Shown here piece by piece: positions 38,724 through 47,421 of a stretch of 64,000 bases of DNA. The notes beneath the pieces are model-generated. The model made no database searches, was not told where the DNA came from, and was given only the letters and a program-made list of their open reading frames with translations. Positions within the stretch are counted from its first letter, which is position 1. Each line of letters opens with the position of its first letter. The position numbers and the translations under genes are program-made. The stretch covers positions 434,001 to 498,000 of the forward strand of contig JARVLF010000012.1 of NCBI GenBank assembly GCA_030849465.1, written 5' to 3'. Source of the stretch: Moesziomyces globuligerus (taxonomy: Eukaryota > Basidiomycota > Ustilaginomycetes > Ustilaginales > Ustilaginaceae).

Positions 38724-39309
38724 GCTGGCAGCGGCAATTGCCTGCCCGAACCGAAGTCGAAATGAAGGCGGAGAGTTGAAGATTACTCGATGCCGGCGAT
38801 AGTACTGCAGTCAAGTGACTGTCGATAGACTGCGTTTGAGACGATTCGGGTTTGTATGGAGGAGCGAAGGCAAGGCAGTCGAGGAGATGCGCTTAGTTGA
38901 GAAGGTCGAGGCTGCTGCAGGCCTCGCACTGACTCACTCTTCTGACTGGCCGTTGAAAACTCCACCTCTTCGACTTCCTTCTAATCTGAACGCTCTAACA
39001 TGTCACAAAATTTAACCCTTAGGATCTCTCGGCTCGGCGAATTTCCGGGGTGGCTTCGATGGCCAAAGCCAAAGAGCCGTCCAATACGGCGCGCTGTGTC
39101 CCGGCAGCAGAGTGTGTGAGTACCGTACCCGACCGTAAGTTAGCCGTGGCAAAGAAGGTACAGTATGCAAGGCCGTGCGCGCATTCAACGGCTCCTCCAC
39201 CTGCTGCGGCAGCCTTGCTCTTGCGGGGTCAAGTGAGATCCGACACGCTACCCTCTTGCTTGCCAACCCTTTCCAGTCAGGACATCGAGGGCGCACTCGT
39301 CCCCCCACC
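38724..39309. other. Divergent promoter region (MMS19 / GH20-like gene)
   Basis: 586 bp between divergent starts. The GH20 frame is open back to a GTG at 39175, but lacks an ATG before 39310. No other gene is seen. Confidence 0.5.
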
Positions 39310-42075
39310 ATGTCCGAACCAATCCGCGACGCATCGATGGGCCCCAGCGTCGACAGTGATGGGGTCCAAGCTACGACCGTGCCGCTTGCACAGCTGCCGC
39401 GCGTCCGGATCTGCATCGCTAGACGCACCCTGCCGTCTTCTATCGCCTCTGGTATCGAACAGCTCGCAAAGCACCATATCCGCCCCGATGTCATCCTGCT
39501 CCACAACGACGCCCAAGCGGTTGCCGCAAGTGGTTTGCCACGCAACACGACCGGCCACCTCGCCACACCTCCGGTGTGGAATTGGAACCTACACTTTACC
39601 GAGCACACATCGTCTTCCGAGGGTGCAGCGGAGCCACCTCTTCACCCGCTCACTTGGCGCTGCTCCACCTCATCGGATACGTTCGCTCCGCTCTCTGCAG
39701 ATGCCCAAGGCGATGCTGCCGCTTCGGTCGAACAGCCTTTCATCGTTCAGATCGACTTTCGCGCCAGCGCTCCTCATCACGCATTTCGCGCTCTCGGCCA
39801 CGTCCTCGGCGTAGCAAAGGACTGCCTTTCGCTGCGCACGAGCCAAGATGAGCATGGTTCTCTCCATCCTCACCTCTTTGCAGCCGCGTCCGAATCGCAG
39901 ACCCGCACTGGCTACTTTCTCTCCCCCGCCCTTGCCCACGAGCGTCTCAATATCGTGCAGACGGCGGACTACGAGACCATCGGCACCATGATCGACTGCT
40001 CGCGCAACGGCGTGCTCAACGTGCGCTCCACCAAGTACCTGCTTCGTATCCTCGCGCTACTCGGCTACAACATGCTACAGCTCTACACCGAAGACACGTA
40101 CGAGATCTCCGGCGAGCCCTTCTTCGGCTACATGCGCGGTGGCTACTCGCAAGCCGAGCTCAAGGACATTGACGACTATGCCACTCAGTTCGGGATCGAG
40201 GTGATTCCGTGCATCCAGACGCTTGGTCATCTTGGCCAGATGCTCCAGTGGCCCAGGTATCTCGGCATGAGGGACACGGCTGAAGTGCTGCTGCCCGAGT
40301 GGCCAGAGACGTATGCCATGCTGGAAAAGATGATCAAAGCTGCCACCGCGCCCTTCCGCAGCAAGCGCATTCACCTCGGCATGGACGAGACGCACGGACT
40401 TGGCCATGGAAGGTACTACTCGATCTTCGGTCACCAGAACAACAAGCCAGGCAGCCAGATCTTTGTCGAGCATCTACAAAAGGTCGACACCATCTGCCAG
40501 TCGCTCGGGCTCGAGCCGATGATCTGGTCCGATATGCTCTTCTGCCTCTCGGCACGCAACAACTCGCTCGTCGGATACTACGACTCGGCCCAGCCGCTCG
40601 ACGTCAAGGAGCAGGGAATCCCGCAGGGTGTCGATCTGGTGTATTGGGACTACTACCACACCTCGCCGGCCAGCTACGAGACACGGATCAAGAACCACCA
40701 AGATCTCCGCGGCGCCAGCCCTTGGCTTGCAGCCGGATCGTGGACCTGGTCGCGCTTCTGGACGGCGCTGCCGTTCACCTTTCAGACGATCGAAGCCAAT
40801 CTCACAGCAGCGAAGAACTCGCCGGGAGTGCGCCACGTCTTCCTCACCATCTGGGGCGATGAGGGGAATGAGGTCGACCTGTGGTCCTCCCTGCCCGCTT
40901 GGTGCTACTACGCCGACCATGCGTATTCAACAAAATCAGCGGCGACGGATACGGAGGACAAGGCGGCGTCGAAGCTAGACGTTTCGCTGGTCAAGAGCAA
41001 GTTCGATGGCATCGTCGGCGGGTGCTGGGACGACTTTGTACGCGCGTCTGCCATCGACGATACCAGCAAGGATGGTGCGGCGGTGGCTGCGGATGACAAG
41101 ATCCACTTTGCGCCCAACACCAGCAAATGGATGCTGTGGAGTGATCCCGTGCACAGCTTCGCCGAGCCTACGCTCGTTGCGTCCGGGTTCGACGCGGAGC
41201 ACCACTTTGCTAGCATAGCTTCGATGCTGGACGATCGATTGGAGGGTGTTACGCTCGAGCATGCATTGCGCGATCGCAACACGCTGGTCGTGAGGCCCGG
41301 CAGCGATAGCGACACTACGTCCGGCCGACCAGGAGGATGGCTAGGCGCAGCCGCGTCGCTGTTGCGCACGACTCGGTCCAGCGCAGCTGCGGACAAGGTG
41401 GAGACGGTGCGTGTGCTGTCAGACCATCCGATGAACGCGCGGTTGGAGTTGGCGCGACTGGTCGCACGCACGCTGTCGCTAAAGGCGAATTTGCGCCAGA
41501 GACTTCACCAGGCATATACGGCGCGCAACTGGCCTCAGCTTCAACACCTCCATCGCCGCACGGGTCGGTGCTTGGATGCAGCGACTCGGCTGTGGCAGTA
41601 CCACCGCGAGGTGTGGATGGCCATGTACAAGCCGCATGGTTGGGAGACGCTCGAGTTGCGCTACGGCGGCCTTGTCTCACGCCTTGATACTCTACATCGC
41701 CGCGTAGGCGCCTTCCTCGAACACGTCCTCAACCCCTCAAGTCCGGAAGAGGACGATGCGAACGCCGACGCGGATCCTGTACATGCCTCCGCCTTGAGGG
41801 CCGATGTATTCCTGCCGTCCCCCTCGCGAGCCGCTGACTCGACCAACACCTCGCAGCGCTCGTCGCTCGATCGTCCACATCAAGGCGCAGGAGCAAGCAC
41901 CGACCACGACGACGACGAGTCGATGCACTCGGAGCGTCCCAGACGACGCAGCAAGTGGGGCTGGCAGGAACCCGTCACCTCGCTCCCCGAACTCGAAAAA
42001 CCCCTCCACCTCGTCTACGGCAGCCCCGACCAGCTGCTCGACTACCACCGCGTCTCCCGCCCCACATACTGTTGA
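39310..42075 (+). CDS. Non-secreted GH20-like beta-N-acetylhexosaminidase
   Basis: 921 aa, single exon, ATG at 39310. The GH20 TIM barrel covers about residues 220-560: YNMLQLYTEDTYEISGEPFF near the first strands, then the catalytic Asp-Glu pair D359-E360 in RIHLGMDETHGLG, SDMLFCL, VYWDYYH and a tryptophan-rich substrate pocket (GSWTWSRFW). These enzymes remove terminal GlcNAc or GalNAc by substrate-assisted catalysis. No signal peptide is present, so the enzyme should be cytosolic or nuclear, as described for hexosaminidase D. A C-terminal part of about 300 residues is helical then Ser/Asp/Arg-rich and has no assigned role. It converges with TSC13 (123 bp between stops). Confidence 0.87.
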   Translation: MSEPIRDASMGPSVDSDGVQATTVPLAQLPRVRICIARRTLPSSIASGIEQLAKHHIRPDVILLHNDAQAVAASGLPRNTTGHLATPPVWNWNLHFTEHTSSSEGAAEPPLHPLTWRCSTSSDTFAPLSADAQGDAAASVEQPFIVQIDFRASAPHHAFRALGHVLGVAKDCLSLRTSQDEHGSLHPHLFAAASESQTRTGYFLSPALAHERLNIVQTADYETIGTMIDCSRNGVLNVRSTKYLLRILALLGYNMLQLYTEDTYEISGEPFFGYMRGGYSQAELKDIDDYATQFGIEVIPCIQTLGHLGQMLQWPRYLGMRDTAEVLLPEWPETYAMLEKMIKAATAPFRSKRIHLGMDETHGLGHGRYYSIFGHQNNKPGSQIFVEHLQKVDTICQSLGLEPMIWSDMLFCLSARNNSLVGYYDSAQPLDVKEQGIPQGVDLVYWDYYHTSPASYETRIKNHQDLRGASPWLAAGSWTWSRFWTALPFTFQTIEANLTAAKNSPGVRHVFLTIWGDEGNEVDLWSSLPAWCYYADHAYSTKSAATDTEDKAASKLDVSLVKSKFDGIVGGCWDDFVRASAIDDTSKDGAAVAADDKIHFAPNTSKWMLWSDPVHSFAEPTLVASGFDAEHHFASIASMLDDRLEGVTLEHALRDRNTLVVRPGSDSDTTSGRPGGWLGAAASLLRTTRSSAAADKVETVRVLSDHPMNARLELARLVARTLSLKANLRQRLHQAYTARNWPQLQHLHRRTGRCLDAATRLWQYHREVWMAMYKPHGWETLELRYGGLVSRLDTLHRRVGAFLEHVLNPSSPEEDDANADADPVHASALRADVFLPSPSRAADSTNTSQRSSLDRPHQGAGASTDHDDDESMHSERPRRRSKWGWQEPVTSLPELEKPLHLVYGSPDQLLDYHRVSRPTYC

Positions 42076-42198
42076 TCCGAGCTACTCACACTGTTCACAC
42101 TGGATGGATTCGCATGACACTGGCACTACACTTTCTTTGTGGCGTGGCCTGTCTTGGGGCTATGCAAACTTGGACAGCGGTGGCGAGGATGGTGAGGC

Positions 42199-43131
42199 TT
42201 AGGCGATGAAGGGGAACATGGCCTTGCGCTTGGGGTAGTCCTTGCCAAACTCCTTCTTGTAGTTGCGGTGCTTCTTGACCGCCCAGACCCACATCTGGCC
42301 GGTGGAGACGGCGGCAAAGAGCGCGCTGGCCGGGTTGAGCGTGAGCACGGTGAAGGCGGCCCAGGCGACGAACTCGAAGAAGTAGTTGGGGCACGAGACG
42401 AGTTCAAAGGCGAAGCCGCGCGGGATCTTGCGGACTTTGGTGCCGGCGGGACGGAGGTTCTTGAGGATGATGTGGGTGTAGGCGTTGGAGAGCTCGGCGA
42501 GGACCATGACGGCGGCGGTGCCAAAGATGAACGAGGAGTTGTCCTGGATGGTGCCCTTGACGGCTGCGGCGGAGAACCAGGGCGAGTAGACAAAGGGCGC
42601 GAGGAGGAAGCCCGAGAGGAACCAGTAGTGGGTGGAGTTTTTGAAGATGTTGAAGAGCGGCATGGTGCCGTTGCTGAAGCGATGGACAAAGAGCGTCTCG
42701 AGCTCGCGCTTGACGTAGTGGCCGACGGCGAGCGCCATCGCGACGGTCTGCATCGTGGACGGCGTAAAGTCGCGACGCCAGATCTGGGGACCAAAGAGGT
42801 AGAAGAGCGGGTGGATCAGGATGGGGCCGGCGTATTCGGTGAGGAAGACCGTCTTCCAGCCGATCTGCGGACCGAGGTCCTTGACGTAGAGCGTCTGGTT
42901 GGCCGCGACGCCGAGGTCGGCGAGCGACTTGTCATCGTCCAGCAGCGGCTTCTTGTCCTCGGTCGTGATGCGCTGACGCTCAATGCTGAGCTTGCGCGAA
43001 GCCGCAGCGACCTGCTTCTTGAGCTCGCCGAGCGTAGACTTGGAAGACGAGAGAGAGACGGTGAGCGGGAAGCCCTTGGAGGCAGGCTTGCCCGGCGCAC
43101 TGCGCTTGGCAACGGTCACAGTGAAGGCCAT
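42199..43131 (-). CDS. TSC13: Very-long-chain trans-2-enoyl-CoA reductase
   Basis: 310 aa, single exon, ATG at 43131; the same length as yeast Tsc13. It performs the last step of each fatty-acid elongation cycle in the ER, supplying very-long-chain acids for sphingolipids. The N-terminal 85 residues form a ubiquitin-like fold (KSTLGELKKQVAAASRKLSIERQRI, ending TLYVKDLGPQIGW). The membrane-embedded reductase domain follows, with YAGPILIHPLFYLF, GHYVKRELETLFVHRFS and the steroid-reductase-like C-terminus (RGFAFELVSCPNYFFE, where the Asn-Tyr pair is conserved). The protein ends YPKRKAMFPFIA, close to the human TECR tail. Confidence 0.96.
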   Translation of the reverse strand: MAFTVTVAKRSAPGKPASKGFPLTVSLSSSKSTLGELKKQVAAASRKLSIERQRITTEDKKPLLDDDKSLADLGVAANQTLYVKDLGPQIGWKTVFLTEYAGPILIHPLFYLFGPQIWRRDFTPSTMQTVAMALAVGHYVKRELETLFVHRFSNGTMPLFNIFKNSTHYWFLSGFLLAPFVYSPWFSAAAVKGTIQDNSSFIFGTAAVMVLAELSNAYTHIILKNLRPAGTKVRKIPRGFAFELVSCPNYFFEFVAWAAFTVLTLNPASALFAAVSTGQMWVWAVKKHRNYKKEFGKDYPKRKAMFPFIA

Positions 43132-43581
43132 TCTTGAATCTGTTCTCAGGACACGGACGCGAGGAGGATGAGGATGAGGATGATCGTGGCAACGAGCAAT
43201 CCGGCTCTGGTCGAGAGAAGATCCGATCTGGTTGGCCTAACCGCGACCAGCCGAGAGGGCGATTCGCGAATCTTTCGCTCTGTTGCATTTCTTTCAAATT
43301 CGGCCATCACACTGCGCTCCAGCCGGCTTCAAATGGAGGCCAAACGCGCGTGACGCGCCGTCCAGCAGTCTGAGAGTCGTCTCACGCACCAGTCGACAGA
43401 TGTGCGCGCCGGGGTTTTTGGGGAGAAACGGTTACTTAGCCGGTGTGCCGTCCGGAAAAGCACTTGCTTGGCGTTTGCGTCCGAGTTCCGAGTTACGCGC
43501 CTAGATTTTTGGCCAGGAAGAAGAGGTGCAGGGTCAGAAAAGGGTCTGTTGCCTCCACACCATCCAGCCTCCAAAGCAAGC
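43132..43581. other. Divergent promoter region (TSC13 / SET gene)
   Basis: 450 bp between divergent starts. The SET frame is open back to a GTG at 43402 with no ATG before 43582. No other element is recognised. Confidence 0.5.
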
Positions 43582-44589
43582 ATGGCCGCTCAAACAAGAC
43601 AGACCACCTCGGAGGTGGAAGCCAACTTCCTGCGTTGGTTTCGCCAGTCCGGCGGCACGCTCGATGCACGCTGCCGCATCCAACCCATCCCCGGCATGGG
43701 CCGAGGCATGACGGCGACGGCCGCCATCGAGGCCGGCGAGACCATCTTTGTGATCCCGCGCCACGCTCTGCTCAACCTGGCCACTTCGACGCTCGCAAAG
43801 CGCTGCGCCGAGTCCGAAAGCTCCTCCGCTGGTGGCTCTGCTTCGACCGCATCCGAGGCGCTCACCTGGAAGCAGATCAGCAAGATGGGCTGGCTGCCTC
43901 TCATCCTCGCCATGATGTTCGAGCGCCGCAGAGCCTTCCGCCTCTCGCGCTCTGCCACGACCACCAGCTCTGCAGCCGAAGATGGCGATGTGTCGATGGA
44001 AAATGTCGAAGCTGCTGCAGCACCGCTGGAGCAGCTCGAGGGCTCGGATGCCGATCGCGCAGACTTGCGCCAGGCTCCCCGCACCCACGGAGAACAGACC
44101 TGGGGCGCCTACTTTGACATCATGCCGACGAGCTTCAGCACACCCATGTTCTGGGAGGCTGCAGACTTGACACATCTCTCCGGTACCTCGATCGCCGACA
44201 AGATCGCCAGAGACGAGGCCGAGGCCGACTACCACACCAAGGCGCTTCCGTACATTCGCTCGCTCCCGTCCGTCTTCCTGGAAGGCACGAGTGCAGACGA
44301 GCACGAGGCCGAAGTGAACAGATGGTACTCGCTCGAGACGTATCACATCATGGGCTCTCGCGTCCTCAGCCGCAGCTTCCACGTCAAGAGTCGCAAGAGA
44401 GGGCTGGAGGGAAAGACGGTCGACATGGACGACCTCGACAGCGATGACGCCGACGACGACGACGACGACGAGTCCGAAGCCGAAGTGTTGGAAGACGAAG
44501 GCGAAGCGGAAGAGGCAGATGGTGGCGTCCAAGACGAGGTCGAAGATTCGGACGGCGAGCAGGACGTGGACGAAGCAGAACAAGGGAAT

Positions 44590-44621
<32 letters not shown>

Positions 44622-45606
44622 TATTGATGATGACGATGAGGAGGAGGAGCAGGAGAATATCGTCGACATCTCCATGACGCCCATGGCCGACATGCTGAAT
44701 GCCCGCTTCGAGTCGGACAACGCGCGTCTCTTCTACAAGTCGCATGTGCTCGAGATGCGCGCTACCAAGCCGATCAAGGCTGGCGAGCAGATCTTCAACA
44801 CGTACGCCGACCCGCCGAACAGCGACCTTCTCCGCCGCTACGGTCATGTTGACGAGCCCAACGGTAGCGACGTGGTGGAGCTCGACGCAAAGCTCGTGCT
44901 TCAGGCTGCAAAGGCTTTCCTTGCGCGCGTCCTCTCCACCGACGCCGAGGCGCTGCAGAAGGACCTGGAGGAGCGATTGGAGTGGGCGTGCTCGTCGCTC
45001 GGGATCGACGAAGTCTTTATCCTCAATTATCTCTTTACGCCATCTAGCAAAGCACCGCACCGGGCGCAGCCGGAGAAGCCTAGTCCCAAGGAGCTCAAGG
45101 CGGCAGCGACGGGCGGCGGGATCTCAGAGGAGATGATCGCGCTGACGCGTGTGCTGTGCATGTCACGCGAGGCCTACGACAAGGCACGCGCGAAGGGCAA
45201 GGGCCCCAGCGCGCGAGTCGAGGCACAGGAAGAACACACCGTGTCCGGCAGCAAAGCGTCCACCCCCGTCCGAGTCTCGGCAAGCCAAGTTATGATGGAC
45301 GCGATCGATCTGCGACTCCAGGAGTACCCCGGCGCGGCCGGCGTGGAAGAGGAGGAAGCCAAGCTCTACGGCTCACGCAAGCAAGAGGTGAGCAACGACA
45401 ACGAGCGTCGTGCGCTTGTCGTCCGGCTGGGCGAAAAGCGCGTTCTGCTGGATCAGAAGCGCGTGCTCAAGTACGTCTTGGACCGCATCCGCGAAGCCGA
45501 AGCCGAGGCGGCCAAGAGCAAGAACGCAAAGGATGCTGCCAAGCGCAAGGGCAACTCGAACGGAAAGGCCAACGACGCCGGTAGCAAGAAGAAGCAACGC
45601 CGTTAG
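43582..45606 (+). CDS. SET-domain ribosomal lysine methyltransferase, Rkm4/SETD6 type
   Basis: 674 aa, single exon, ATG at 43582. The family methylates lysines on ribosomal proteins (yeast Rkm4 acts on Rpl42) or other targets using S-adenosylmethionine. The SET core begins at GMGRGMTATAAIEAGETIFVIP. It is interrupted by the iSET helical insert and an acidic tract at about residues 282-357, including 11 consecutive Asp. It then resumes at MTPMADMLNARFESDNARLF and ends with the AdoMet/substrate motif QIFNTYADPPNSDLLRRYGH. A Rubisco-LSMT-type substrate-binding domain follows, and the C-terminus is basic (KKKQRR, NLS-like). The acidic tract comes largely from GAC repeats near 44450-44620. The exact substrate is inferred. 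Confidence 0.88.
44443..44652 (+). repeat. GAC/GAN triplet-repeat tract coding for poly-Asp/Glu
   Basis: Runs of GAC (with GAT and GAG variants) at about 44450-44470 and 44588-44650 code for Asp and Glu without changing the frame. It sits in the SET gene just before the conserved MxPxADMLN motif and looks like triplet expansion. Confidence 0.7.
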
Positions 45607-45796
45607 ATGCACTACCAGCACAGACCTCGACACCTCGAGCTGCAATGGCCATGCCGTAATGTCGCTGCCGTGCCATGACTGAGCCGTCGTTCTTTGTGTT
45701 GGAGCAAGCACAGGGACTACGATCGGAGCCATCGGGTGCTATGATGAGCGGGTTGCGTATCGGCTCGATCGGGTCATGTGGCGGAGTGCGGCAGCT

Positions 45797-45830
45797 CCCG
45801 CAAGCGCGGGGTCTCGCTTATTGTTTTTTT
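45797..45830 (+). other. GC hairpin followed by T-run (terminator-like)
   Basis: CCCGC (45797-45801) and GCGGG (45806-45810) form a 5-bp stem with an AAGC loop; a run of seven T ends at 45830. It is about 190 bp after the SET gene stop. T-runs stop Pol III and could mark the end of a small RNA, or it may be chance. Confidence 0.3.
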
Positions 45831-47092
45831 AACGACTTTATTAATTTGTGCAACGAGCCTGGCTGGTGCCGAGAAGATGCTTGCTCCTCTGCGCACATTC
45901 CAGCCCGACGACGACGTCCAGGTCGCCTCTCAACCGCAGCATGACCACGCCGAGGCGGAGCGGAACGGAAGACAAGGACCGTCGGAAGACCAAGGTGGGG
46001 TCGTGGTGTTTTTTTTTTTTTCCCCCGCCATGAAAGAAGCCTTGGATGCGGTGGTGTGGTGGTGTCGCTGCGCCAGTGACTTTGGAAGCTGCGTCGGCTG
46101 CGATCGTAAAGCGCCCGCCACTCATAGGACTGCCGGTGCAAGCCGACCTGCAACGTGATGCTTGTATCGAGCCCCATCGACTCACCGCCTCGATCCGGGG
46201 ATGACGAGCCGTGAGGCTGGAAGCCTGGACCCTGTCGGATTGAGACTCGTTCGGATTTGCACGGCTCGTCGCCATGATTGTTGCACCCTGGCATCCCGAA
46301 CCAGCTGGGCCGTGTCCTTCCCGTCTGCTGCGCTCACGTCCAACCATCGCGGGTAGCACGACTGGCGCCACGGCGCTCAGCAACGACAATCGTAGCATGG
46401 CAGCAAGGAGTTGATGCTGCGCTTCTTGCACCCGAGCAGCGCCGCGGCTCGCCAGGCTGGACTGGTACTGCCGCTTGACCAGCCCTGCCGCGCCCGAGTG
46501 CGCGCCCAGATTCCCCGGCATGTCACCAGCTTGCAAGTCGAGGGCGTACGTTCCGATCTCGAGATTCCTCTGTCGAGCTGTCTGCGCTCGTCGACGGGCC
46601 ACAAACGCAAGCGCAGGCAACTTACCCCGCAAAAACAGAACAGCTAGTGCCCGCTTGACAATGGAAGCGAGCAGGGCCGCAGCTGCAAGCGAGGCTTGTT
46701 GGCCTCCTCCGCAGCCATGAGCCGCTTAAAATTGTGGCATGGGGGCGCGCCATGCATGCAGCGAGGCGGCGCTTTGGTTCTCACGGCTCTGGCCTGGCGC
46801 CGCGCCGCCCAGTGGTTGTACCTTTCTCTGTGCGATAGCAACTCCGCAGTTCTCCACGTTTGCTCAACGCACACGGTCAACCTATCCTGCGCACCCCGAG
46901 ATCTAATCTGCCGTCCAACCCGTCTAAAGTCCCTGCTGGTTGCGCCAGCAGGCCCTGGCTCGACTGCCCGTAACTTTCCAGCCCCTCCTGGCCGTTCGTC
47001 CTTTCCTTTTCCTCGCTCCGTCGTTCCACCAGCCCCGCATTCTGGTGCCCTTCGTTCATGACCGCATCGTTCGCGCCGCAACACATCGTTCA

Positions 47093-47098
47093 TATATA
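47093..47098 (+). promoter_or_regulatory. Possible TATA box of the AlcR-like regulator
   Basis: TATATA about 325 bp before the ATG at 47422. It would imply a leader of nearly 300 nt, which is long but usual for fungal regulators. The sequence after it is pyrimidine-rich. Confidence 0.35.
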
Positions 47099-47421
47099 CT
47101 AGATGTCCACACGCCATCGCTCCGACCGCGCATGAAGATGCCTGCCTGGTCTCCCCGACTCGGCGCCACCTCTTGACCTTCTTCCTGCCAGCTTTTTGCC
47201 TCTGAAGTCAACTCCACCACCTGCAGCTTCGCTGCCATCCAAACAGGCGCGCCCGCTCCACCTCATCTCGCCGTCGACCTTCTCTGCGGCGGACAACTCG
47301 ATGCTTCCGCACCACTTCATACGCTGACACTCGACCGAGCTTATCCTGCCGCCACCTTGCATTTGCGACCGCTGGCTGCTCAGCACCTACACGTCACCGA
47401 GATTCATTCTTTTCTGCCACC

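Larger units (their letters stand above)
45607..47421. other. Long intergenic region upstream of the AlcR-like regulator
   Basis: 1815 bp, the longest gap in the window. It holds a small GC hairpin followed by T7 (45797-45830), a run of 13 T (46009-46021) and a TATATA at 47093-47098. A 263-codon minus-strand open frame (45841-46632) has no recognisable features and crosses the T13 run, so it was not accepted as a gene. A non-coding RNA cannot be excluded. Confidence 0.5.

Noticed and set aside
45841..46632. Minus-strand open frame of 263 codons in the long gap
   Set aside because: No recognisable feature; it reads through the T13 tract as poly-Lys and has irregular composition. Kept only as a remote possibility.
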